Shown in pieces: positions 26,901 to 64,000 of a stretch of 64,000 nt of DNA. Position 1 is the stretch's first letter, and the number at the start of each line of letters is the position of its first letter. Below the pieces are notes generated by a model that saw only the letters and a list, made by a program, of their open reading frames with translations, was not told the DNA's origin and did not search any database. The DNA lies in the NCBI RefSeq assembly GCF_011397635.1, contig NC_064771.1, positions 15,439,379 through 15,503,378 of the forward strand, written 5' to 3'. A program made the translations under genes and the position numbers. The DNA is from Epinephelus fuscoguttatus (lineage: Eukaryota > Chordata > Actinopteri > Perciformes > Serranidae).

Positions 26901-29846
26901 TGTCAGTGGGTTTTTGGTTAAGATGCCTGAAATGACTTCTTTGGATAACACGAGCTTCAGAGAGTTTCACGTTTTGTTGTACAACATAAAATTTGTCAGT
27001 TAGTACCACACCTGTGAATTCTGAAGCTTTATGTGTCTTAAAAAAGGCAGCTGCTGATAGCTAAATGACACTCCAGGATGTCATCACGCCAAACATGGCT
27101 TTACAGCCTTGTTGTGGTGGCGATGTTAATTCATACGATTGTGGTGTAGTTCAACAGCCTAACATTAGCTTTTTACTTCTGGTGATTGAATTTTGGCTTC
27201 AAAAATCATAAAAGAGGTGTTCATTTGTGAAGATTATCTTGCAGACCAAAACATGTAAGTATCATAAATGTTTGTTTGCCACAGAGTTTAATTTGAGCAA
27301 ATAATCCAAATCCAATGGAAAAATCCCATAGGCTTGTTGACGAGAGGACCAGGGTAACAGTAACTTAGCCCAGAAAAATAGAAAAACAGGAAAACATCAT
27401 CCCCAGAGCGCTCTTTTTGCTTTCTACCAAAATACACCTGCTAACCGTATCACCACACAGAAGGAAGCGTGCATCTACTAATGGATGAGAGACTTGTACT
27501 CGTGACAGCGCAACATTTAAACCTTAATGTGCATCCTCCTCAGCTGCTGAACTAAAATGTTAGGTAGCTCAGTGGTTGCTAGGTGAGCTAGCAAGAGATG
27601 TATGCCTCCTTCTGCGCGGTGATACGGTTGGTGAGTGAAGTTCAGTAGAAAGAAAATAGTTCCTACATTAAACTGCTCACAACAAGGTCTGTGGATTATC
27701 GTGAGAAACCGGGTCATGATTTCTGGAGAGAGACATTGCTGTTGAGTTTTTCAAATGTGTTCTTAGGCACGTTGAGTACCATCTAGTTGGCATCTAGTTC
27801 CATTATAATGGAACACTCTGCAACTCACTTCAAAACAATCTAGACTGATAAATAGTGCTACAGGTAAGACGAAAAATAGGTATTTTTTCATTTTTGGGTG
27901 GACTGTCCCTTTAACCTAGCTTCTGCATTCCTTGAGCAGGTAGACACAAAGTGGGTGCAGTCCGTCTCTACACAAAACTACACAGATCTATAAGTCTTTC
28001 AAAAAACCTTTAAATTTGGCACCCCCATTTGGCCTTTCAGTGTATATGTTTAACCACTGGAACATCCTACAAATATGCACACTTACTTCTTACTTCTCAT
28101 ATTACCAGATATCGAATGTTGGATTTCTACCTTGTTATAAGAGCAGTGTCTCATCAGTGGCTGGGAGTCCAGGAGAGCAGCTCTGGGGATGGAGGCTCTT
28201 TCTCTCTGAGTGTACTCCAAAAGCAGGTAGGAACAAAGCTGCTGCCAATTCACCTCCCCGGTACAGCGAATATCTACCTGGATATGAAACAATGGCCTTA
28301 CATCATCATCCTAAAACATGTGTTGGCACAATAAGTTTATGCTGATGGGTGGGCTGTATTACACTATTTTACAGCCTGTAAAGTATGTAGCTAATGTACT
28401 TTCTCATAGACATCTCTTTATTTCTCCTTACCTCACTGAAGAACCTTTCAACCCATGTGTCCTCAACATCTGGACCGACCACAGACCTCAAAACATCCCG
28501 GAACTCTTCAAATTTCATTCCATGCTCTTCATTTCCTCCTCTGTTCCTTCTACTCCTTCCTTTAGGCCTGTTTTCGTGTGTCTGTGCTCCAGCTTTTGGA
28601 TGGGTAAATGCATTTCTTAGGTGCTGCAGGTGCTCAGGGCTCAATTTTTCTGCAGGACTTACTCCACAAGCTGGATCACTGCAGCAATGATCATAAAAGA
28701 AAATATTAATTTGTGCGGAAATTGGGTAATTTTTCAGTTTACTTAATTCTTGTGTGTGCAGGTGTACAGCTGCTTGAAAAACATGGAGGACATAAGCATA
28801 AAGAAAGAAGTAAAGACAGTGTGGCTATGTAGGATTGAAGCCAACAGAGGCCAAAGACTGATTAATTGGGGATAATTTGTTGTCTTAGCATCACTTATTT
28901 ATAGTTTTTGTTAATAAGTTTTGACTGTTTATTAATTCCATCAATGACTGCCTCACAGCATGAATGAATGCAGCACTCCCAAGTGGCAGCTTTGGGACGA
29001 CACACTGCTGATCCAAAAGTCAGTCTTTCAAAAAACTCTTTATGATGTATATCCATCTGAAACATCCACTAAGTGAGAGGAATATATGTGATCTGAACAG
29101 TGCACCTGGTAAATGTTGCGAATGGGGAATAAGTTTGATTTTGGGGGACGTGCTTAAAACATCAAAGTGTTCTTCACCACCAGCAGCTCCTGTGTGGCCC
29201 CGTTGCTCAGGGAGACTCCAAGCTGGAACAATAAGTCACATGTCTCAGCATTGTGAGCTCTTTTCCAGGTCCATCAGGACATGCATGAGTGGTCCTTTAC
29301 ATCATACACATTTCTCACTAATGCTAATGGAACCATAAAATAATTAAGTAATAAAAGTGTATTAGTTTGCTGAAAAGGGAGGTTAGAAATGGCTGCTGTG
29401 TCTCAAAGAGTTGGCGACACTGTGTGTGAAGGGTGGAAGAAATCCTTGTCAGTGTCTGAGTGGAGAAAATATGTGAATCTGAACCAGAGAGATGCAAATG
29501 TACAACTCAATAGATGACTTGTTTCTTGTACTGTCAGCTGAAGATTGAAACTGGCATATATATTTCACAGTATTTTTTTATTTGACAGGAAGAGAGTTGA
29601 GATGTTAAAATGTGAGATGATGTCACACAATATAGACAAATTGTATGACATTATGGTGAAGTATTGTGAGGTATAGCCTGCATACCACATGTAAAATTGA
29701 CAAACAGGCTTTTGTATGCAGTAACAGGTCATATACAGTTTATTAACAGTGATCAACAAGCCAAAGAAAACTCACCAAAACCTGCTGTATGGCACTTCTG
29801 TCTCATAGAGCACCCATGGATTTTTTCTGTTTCTTAAGACATCCAT
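7317..29846 (-). CDS. EF-hand / WD40-repeat protein (WDR49/WDR64/EFCAB8/WDY-type), 17 exons
   Basis: Assembled on the minus strand by joining exons whose phases agree: 29846-29776, 28678-28432, 28277-28131, 25698-25576, 25486-25315, 25205-25159, 25063-24926, 24751-24563, 22897-22706, 22610-22143, 21993-21844, 19114-18930, 17000-16861, 16174-16026, 15924-15713, 11706-11516, 7519-7317. They sum to 3024 nt, 1007 residues plus stop. The product has a degenerate EF-hand near residues 80-120 and then at least eight WD-type blades to about residue 877, as in WDR49, WDR64, EFCAB8 and the proteins annotated in fish and insects as 'WD repeat-containing protein on Y chromosome'. Function of the family is poorly known; a scaffold role is inferred from the repeats. 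The 1007-aa length fits the family. The ATG at 29846 has A at -3, G at +4 and an in-frame TGA upstream. Exons 1-15 are well supported; 16-17 are tentative. It is divergent from the ferlin gene, 2.84 kb away. Confidence 0.85.
8542..8720 (+). repeat. Left arm of an FB-3 palindromic element
   Basis: Begins TTAAAGGAATAGTTCAGCAT, then runs through GCCTGGTTTAGCCTAAAGAC and CTAGCCTGGCTCTGTCCAAA. These blocks reappear at 59803-59940 in the two-armed copy. Confidence 0.7.
8991..9420 (+). repeat. Probable solo LTR (Gypsy-like)
   Basis: A TG...CA-bounded segment (TGTCAGGAAT ... GAATCTTACA) of about 430 bp, with Cys/Pro-rich CCTGCACCTGG text, a TATATAT box near 9168 followed by a CT-rich stretch and an ATTAAAG polyadenylation-like signal near 9343. 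This layout is what fish LTRs of the TGTCA type look like. The flanking 5-mers (GCAAC / GCAGT) match only in part. No internal gag-pol sequence is adjacent. Confidence 0.5.
9560..9999. repeat. FB-3 arm interrupted by a SINE
   Basis: Right arm of the FB-3 palindrome (CTGTTTCCAGTCTTTGTGC, GCTAAGCTAATT, TGCTGGCTGTAGCC) that resumes after the SINE with GTTGGCAAGAAAGCAAATAA. Confidence 0.65.
9750..9942 (+). mobile_element. tRNA-derived SINE with target-site duplication
   Basis: Starts with a tRNA-like head: box A-like TAGTAGCGGATAGTGCC and box B-like GGTTCAAGTCTTG near 9828-9841, followed by a CACTCACTCACTCTG body and an AAAGGCAAAAGCCCAGAAAA tail ending in poly-A. It is flanked by an 18-bp direct repeat (9732-9749 and 9943-9960, A7-GTGTGGTATCA). 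It is not a working tRNA gene. The duplication shows LINE-type insertion into an existing palindromic repeat. Confidence 0.88.
10025..10440. repeat. Interspersed repeat of a common fish type
   Basis: Opens with AAGGTACACTCTGCAGGAAT, a terminus I associate with dispersed fish MITE-like repeats, and continues with no coding capacity. Identity is from recall of similar repeats and not proved. Confidence 0.4.
10917..10946. repeat. (GT)15 microsatellite
   Basis: Uninterrupted GT dinucleotides in WD gene intron 16. Confidence 0.97.
11056..11082. repeat. (CA)13 microsatellite
   Basis: Uninterrupted CA dinucleotides. Confidence 0.97.
11321..11349. repeat. (GCA)n trinucleotide repeat, about 9 units
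   Basis: Pure GCA/CAG triplets in predicted intron 16 of the WD gene; not in a supported coding frame. Confidence 0.97.
11931..11980. repeat. (GT)25 microsatellite
   Basis: 50 bp of pure GT in intron 15, about 225 bp upstream of predicted exon 16 on the minus strand. Confidence 0.97.
12314..12888. mobile_element. Non-autonomous DNA element (hAT-like), copy 1
   Basis: About 575 bp, homologous along its length to 26836-27413: shared blocks include TGGGTTTTTGGTTA, TTTCACGTTTTGT, AACATGTAAGTATCATAAA and ACATCATCCC. Ends are imperfect inverted repeats (CAGTGTGGTGCAGG at left; the reverse complement of the right end is TAGAGTGCTGCAGG). No transposase. The class is inferred from the CAG-type ends and size. 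It lies in predicted intron 15. Confidence 0.75.
13370..14140. repeat. Fragments of a dispersed fish repeat
   Basis: TTAGCATGCTAACATTTGCT near 13430 and AAACACAAAGTACAGCTGAG near 14085 are two pieces of the same repeat that occurs more completely at 36062-36490. The material between them shows nothing recognisable. Confidence 0.55.
15010..15300. repeat. Dispersed fish repeat (LINE 3'-end-like)
   Basis: The run GGTAAATGGACTGCACCGTA, TAGCACCTTTCCAGTCTTCT, CAGAGCGCTTTTTACACTAC, CTTGCCCAAGGACACTTCGA and GTTCGAACCCCCGATC is a very common teleost repeat. No coding capacity. The parent element is not certain. Confidence 0.7.
15713..19114 (-). CDS. WD gene exons 12-15: C-terminal WD blades
   Basis: Exon 12 (19114-18930): DLYVRAGMSWKSSGVHKSDI then VVATASHDGEVIIWRLETQG. 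Exon 13 (17000-16861): LRNRGVLVSSQAGCVCFWSI. Exon 14 (16174-16026): NTILVSGDTAGWLQIWDIYH. Exon 15 (15924-15713): RPPLLQCWKAHERALVSVEV, FILTASADGSAGLWTKDGG, HVGSFGQ and WNISDPATYQ. The closing 'G.FGQ...W...PATYQ' block is a hallmark of the family and marks the end of the propeller. Phases run 2, 1, 0, 2. The exon 15 donor (AG/GTGTGG) is weak; reading through gives a stop after YQRCGS, a possible alternative C-terminus. Confidence 0.9.
17150..17568 (-). mobile_element. LINE fragment, reverse transcriptase C-terminus
   Basis: A 132-codon minus-strand open frame: MRSQIQAAEMSFLCEVAGLS, FRERVRSADI, LRFGHLIRMPPGCFPLEVF, PRGRSRTHWRGYI and PQEELESVAGERDDWGALLG. This is the well-known carboxyl end of a fish non-LTR retrotransposon polyprotein. 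A few residues are missing between RSADI and LRFGHL relative to the usual pattern. A 5'-truncated copy in intron 12 of the WD gene, same strand as that gene. Confidence 0.85.
17575..17665 (+). repeat. LINE-type 3' tail
   Basis: ACAGCACTTTGTAACTGTGT then GAAAGGTACTATATAAATAA is the common 3' terminus of fish non-LTR elements. A short fragment beside the minus-strand LINE piece. Confidence 0.5.
18086..18890. repeat. Long dispersed fish repeat in intron 12
   Basis: The left part (AGCCACCATGACGTCACCCA, TTGGTTTGTGGGCTCCCATT) and right part (CATGGGTGTCTATGGGGACT, GCACTTGGTGTCGGC) are two halves of a dispersed teleost element I recognise by pattern. No protein coding. It ends about 40 bp before the exon 12 donor region. 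Confidence 0.55.
19115..21843 (-). other. WD gene intron 11
   Basis: 2.7 kb, mostly AT-rich and featureless. 20775-21000 matches a dispersed fish repeat (TTACAACAAACTGCTGGCCC, ATTTTCATGAGACTTGGTG). A perfect hairpin lies at 21121-21155. No exon candidate seen. Confidence 0.6.
21121..21155. repeat. Perfect 15-bp hairpin, 5-nt loop
   Basis: GTAATCCTCTGTAGG at 21121-21135 and its exact reverse complement at 21141-21155, loop GGACG. Probably the centre of an old palindromic repeat. Confidence 0.9.
21844..22897 (-). CDS. WD gene exons 9-11: central WD blades
   Basis: Exon 9 (22897-22706) has LLVTGSCDRTVRLWTRF and LLGHRTTVLDVAIYQ, ending FSYSRDA. Exon 10 (22610-22143, 468 nt, the longest) completes the blade with ELRVWDISSHHC, has an insert with LPEHTQSHLVVGCKDYLALL, then VVTGHVDSSMSLWDVETGRR and a blade ending RLITGARNGTVK. 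Exon 11 (21993-21844) continues VWNLLNGLNLHKL and LAVGWSQRIAQYDIATAK. GH and WD dipeptides and their spacing are classic WD40. All three exons are phase 0 at both ends, so any of them could be skipped without a frameshift. Plus-strand open frames over exon 10 are antisense shadows. Confidence 0.92.
22971..23736. mobile_element. FB-1 palindromic element, copy A (intact two arms)
   Basis: Two inverted arms of about 300 bp or more. The left arm begins AAAGGGACAGTTCACCCCCA, has CCTGTAGTGCTGTTTATC and GGTTTTGGTGTGAGTTG. The reverse complement of the right end gives AAGGAGACGGTTCATCCCGA, CCTGTAGTGCTGTTTATC and GTTTTGGTGTGAGTTG. There is no transposase. It sits in intron 8 of the WD gene. Other copies at 26566-27914 and 49308-50787 have clear TTAA ends; here they are mutated. 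Confidence 0.88.
24563..25698 (-). CDS. WD gene exons 4-8: first WD blades
   Basis: Exon 4 (25698-25576): RVVAVSHPPPLRYVSVSKGG then QITVWSSSLHIFKTLG, a WD-like strand set. Exon 5 (25486-25315): family region RRFRGWTTDAVSMGN and IATDCRDLHFVNVS. Exon 6 (25205-25159, 47 nt) gives FRSVPTALFYWYDVQ. Exon 7 (25063-24926) gives PSLLLLGDERGGVHLMWF. Exon 8 (24751-24563) gives INRVMFEPDTNVVMTSSES and ends KQ at GTAACC. Phases chain 0-0-1-0-0-0. The spacing of GDERGGVHL after the YWYD segment is typical of the WDR49/WDR64 group. Confidence 0.88.
26566..27914. mobile_element. FB-1 palindromic element, copy B (TTAA-bounded, with nested insert)
   Basis: Bounded by TTAA at 26566-26569 and 27911-27914. Arms carry the same CCTGTAGTGCTATTTATC / GTTTTGGTGTGAGG text as copy A. 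The centre is split by the hAT-like element at 26836-27413: CATGTAGGAACTAT before the insert continues in TTCTACCAAAATACACC after it, a junction that is uninterrupted in copy A near 23265. In intron 3 of the WD gene. Confidence 0.85.
26836..27413. mobile_element. Non-autonomous hAT-like element, copy 2 (nested)
   Basis: Homologous to 12314-12888 over its length; left end TAGAGTGCCCCAGAAATGAG, right end CCCCAGAGCGCTC. Inserted into FB-1 copy B. Confidence 0.8.
28131..29846 (-). CDS. WD gene exons 1-3: N-terminus and EF-hand
   Basis: Exon 1 (29846-29776) starts MDVLRNRKNPWVLYE and ends phase 2 at a TTTTG/GTGAGT donor. Exon 2 (28678-28432) carries KLSPEHLQHLRNAF, a basic linker, then KFEEFRDVLRSVVG and ends RFFSE at GTAAGG. 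Exon 3 (28277-28131) continues VDIRCTGEVNWQQLCSYLLL, completing an EF-hand. The calcium loop reads D-I-R-C-T-G-E-V-N-W-Q-Q: position 1 is D but position 3 is R and position 12 is Q instead of acidic, so calcium binding is unlikely. The exon 1 to exon 2 join is by phase (2 to 2) and splice-site quality, since this N-terminal stretch is poorly conserved. Intron 1 (28679-29775) and intron 3 (25699-28130) hold repeats or nothing recognisable. Confidence 0.82.
28679..29775 (-). other. WD gene intron 1
   Basis: About 1.1 kb with no recognised repeat and no convincing alternative exon. Confidence 0.5.
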
Positions 29847-32689
29847 ACTGATAACTGGAGCCTCACTGTTTGAACCCTCTTTAAATTCTTCCAATCACCA
29901 AACACTGCTCCGTCTTTGCCCGTTGAATTTTACATCCAGTCCAAAGATGCAGCACCTACAAGTGTTGAAGCCAGTCTGAGATCGTCACCATGCTCTGAGT
30001 CTAAACATCCAGGGCCTTTGTTGCCATCCCTTCCTCTTGCCTTTCAGGCAAACCTGATGTCCTCAAACAAAGCTTCTCGTCTCCAAACAAGGAAGGAATG
30101 TCCACGTCCACGGATCAATAAGTCATCCGTCACAAGAGTTTGATTGCTCAGAGAGGGGGAAAATCAACACATCGCTGGTGAGGAGAGTGTGGAGAGATGA
30201 GTGTGTCCAAAATAACTGAAAGTCTGCTGGGGGTAACGGAGCCACAAACCCTACAGACAGGCCCTCGGTGGATTAATCATTTATAGACGCAAAGTTAGTC
30301 AGAAGCACCCAGGAGAGTTAATATTGGTAACTTTCACACAGGGACACAGGGACAGGGACAGTTGCACTAACATAATAAGGCCTATGAGGACGTCCTATAA
30401 ATTGTACCGAAGTAAATGTCCTGTGCAAATATATTCTAATTTAAAAAGAGTTAAATCAATGATTCTTTGTCATAGTTTCACTTCTATAAGGAATGCAGTT
30501 TAATTATTGCCAGGCAACTCACAGCACTCTTACTCACCACTTCAATGAGCATGAGCCACACTGGCCTCTCACCATGTCTAATGAAGGTACCCAAGTCCCA
30601 GCGGAGTCTGGTCTGCTGGGCAAATCCTTGCACCTGGTCTAATATTAGACCTCCACACACCAGTAGCCTGTACTGTAACTGGCTCAGATATCGGCATAAT
30701 ACATGTGTTATATGATGCAATGGCCAGTAATGAACAACAGAATATAATGGCACACAGTAATATACTTTTTCCCAGCATATTTTGGCTTGTTATAGTGAGA
30801 TAACCACAGGTGGAAATAGCAAGATGAAAAAAATGTCACCTGTTTTGCCATGTCGCCTTTTTACAGCAGGGTCTGTCATAGCAGTGATTAGTGAATCTTT
30901 GAGGGTGACCTCAGGCATCTCAGGAGGACACATTTGTCAGCATTTCTGCAGATATACCAGACTTAAGCTTCTGTTCCAATTAAATCAGGAGGCAGGAATA
31001 TAATTGTTTCCAAAGGTATAATGTATTATGCAGTAGAAATCAGGAACAGCAATGATATTAAGTAGTGCAAAGACAGAAGCAAGAAATGTAAGCTCACATT
31101 CCTGGGCACATTGCATCTGTACAATCAAGGTTAATTTACCGTCATTCTACAACACAGGCATGCAAAACAAAATGCACTAGTAGTCCATTTTAGGCTGCAT
31201 AACAAACAGTTATCTTATGGTAGAGATGAGGATGAGGTGGAGTTGAGGAGAATTCTATTGCATAAATATTCAGGGTGTTTTCTGTTTGTTTGCTGGAAAT
31301 GTATCCCCTACTGATGCAGTGCTAGCAGACCTTTTTTTATTATTATTATCAAAGAGCCTTGTATAGTATAGTAGGCTATTTATTAGAGGAGTGGAGGATG
31401 AGGTGGAGTTAAGGAATTGCGGTATATTTATGGATTTTTTTATTTGAAATGTATTTATTTATTCATTTATTAATTTAATTTGCCTTTGTTGAAATGTGTT
31501 TTTGCAAATACAATGCCATTCAGGCTTTTTTAGGCCTTGCAGTGGTGATGAGGTAGGTTACTTTTAGGCAGGAATGGCTCTCCCAGTCAACTATCAAATA
31601 TACATGCTATTGCACGGAACGGCCACGAGATGGAGCCACAGCCAAAATATGTGATAGCAGTTGTAGTCTATTATACAAAAGAAGTCATCATGGTGGATTG
31701 GAGGATGAGGTAAAGTTGAGAAGTTGCAGTATACTGTATATTTCAATTGCATACATACTCTGTTTTTTGTTTTTTGTTTGTTTGTTATTTTTTTGGTTGG
31801 GGTTGGTTTTGCTTTTGTTGAAATGTTTCCTTGCACATGCAATATTATTCAGATATTTTTTTCCTTGACAAAGAGCCTTCCAGTAGTGATAAGGTAGACT
31901 ATTTATAGGCTGGGGTGGCCCCTCCCAGTGTCAACCACCAAATATATATGCTATTGCGCCGTACAGCCACTAGATGGAGCCACAGCCAAAATATCTAACA
32001 GGAGTCTTCCACTTTATGACACACAAGAGAAAAACTATTTTTTAATGGTGAAGTGGAGGATGAGGTGGAGTTGATGAGTTGTCATAAATTCCAATTGAAT
32101 TTGTTGTTGTTGTTTTGTTTCTGCTTTTGTTGAAATCTGTCCCTGCCCATGCAAAGCCTCCTCCCAGTGCCCCCGTGTCAGCTCTCAAATATACGTGCTA
32201 TTGCGCAGTACAGCCACTAGATGGCGCCAGAGGCATAATATTTGATCAGTGCTCAACCATGCAGAGGCAGTGTACCCAAAGACTGGCAGGAATCATTAAT
32301 ACAAAGGAAACATCTGGCGCAATTGAATTCACGAAACAAAATAATCGTTAGGGCTATTACAATATGTAAATGCTCTGGATTCAATGAGGAAAAACGGAAC
32401 TCCTCTCTTCCTCTGTCAGTGATACAGTCTGTGCCATCTCCTCTCAGCTGTACTCACACGATGGCAGCAGCAGCTCACTGACTTCCACTCCGGATAATTA
32501 CACCCCCGTGATCCGCCCCTATTTCCCCCTTGTTCTCACAGACGGGACTTGGAAATATACTTCCTCAGCCCTGCCCTGTCTGCTTCAGTGATGGGGCAGT
32601 GAGGATGCCAAAGCACGACAATCCTGTGTAGACTTTTTTTTTTTTTTTCATTTAATTCCTCAACTTCTCTGATTTAATCATTTTTAACC
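29847..32689. promoter_or_regulatory. Divergent intergenic region between WD gene and ferlin
   Basis: The WD gene start codon (minus) and the ferlin start codon (plus) face away from each other across 2.84 kb, so both promoters are expected here. No TATA box can be assigned. The ferlin-proximal end (about 32480-32650) is relatively GC-rich and then has a T14 run; the rest of the ferlin leader is AT-rich. A diverged tandem array occupies 31226-32245. An open frame at 30578-30778 with a hydrophobic N-terminus has no supporting homology. Confidence 0.35.
31226..32245. repeat. Diverged tandem array, four units
   Basis: The motif GGATGAGGTGGAGTT (or a close variant) recurs near 31231, 31396, 31702 and 32057, each followed by an AT-rich stretch, TTTGTTGAAATG, and in units 2-4 a CTATTGC-CAGCCAC-AGATGG-GCCA block (near 31610, 31950 and 32200). 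Spacing is about 165, 306 and 355 bp; the first unit is shortened and the last ends about 445 bp before the ferlin ATG. Units are visibly diverged, so the array is old. Confidence 0.8.

Positions 32690-64000
<31,311 letters not shown>

Noticed and set aside
30578..30778. Minus-strand 66-aa open frame starting MLGKSILLCAIIFCCSLLAI with a signal-peptide-like start
   Set aside because: No recognisable domain, no splice or conservation support; an overlapping frame is open too. Also considered as an upstream exon of the WD gene but phase and ATG evidence favour 29846-29776.

Overview
This window is vertebrate genomic DNA, almost certainly from a ray-finned fish and probably a spiny-rayed teleost (this last is inference). 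The evidence is compact multi-exon genes with GT-AG introns, abundant (CA)n microsatellites, and several classes of fish-type interspersed repeats: tRNA-derived SINEs, 5'-truncated LINEs, a Tc1/mariner relic, hAT-like MITEs and long-palindrome elements bounded by TTAA. No bacterial-style operons, CRISPR arrays, rRNA genes or intact tRNA genes were seen.

Three protein-coding genes were found. (1) Exon 1 of fam20a (763-1133, minus strand), encoding the type II membrane N-terminus of the secretory-pathway pseudokinase FAM20A; the rest of the gene lies off the left edge. (2) A complete 17-exon minus-strand gene (29846 down to 7317) for a predicted 1007-residue protein with a degenerate EF-hand followed by many WD40 repeats, of the WDR49/WDR64/EFCAB8/'WD repeat protein on Y chromosome' type. 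I assembled it by joining exons whose reading phases agree; exons 1-15 are solid and the two C-terminal exons less so. (3) The first 50 exons (32690 to beyond 64000, plus strand) of a myoferlin-type ferlin gene: 1879 codons in continuous phase covering C2A, C2B, FerI, C2C, FerA, FerB, DysF, C2D, C2E, C2F and part of C2G. The gene runs off the right edge before its last exons and C-terminal membrane anchor.

Layout: 1-762 fam20a intron 1; 1134-7316 intergenic with repeats; 7317-29846 WD-repeat gene with repeat-filled introns; 29847-32689 divergent intergenic region between the WD gene and the ferlin, containing a diverged tandem array; 32690-64000 ferlin, with an 8.5-kb intron 3 and compact exons after about 42.7 kb. 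The three genes have no obvious shared pathway: FAM20A acts in Golgi/secreted phosphorylation, the WD/EF-hand protein belongs to a poorly characterised family, and myoferlin is a Ca2+/phospholipid-binding membrane-fusion and repair protein.

The most interesting structure beyond the genes: an 873-bp MITE with perfect 26-bp inverted ends and a perfect 8-bp target duplication, nested inside a TTAA palindromic element just downstream of a 39-nt putative cassette exon; a 12-nt ferlin microexon; a four-unit diverged tandem array just upstream of the ferlin start; and several other nested transposon insertions whose order can be read from the sequence. I found no wholly new biological system.
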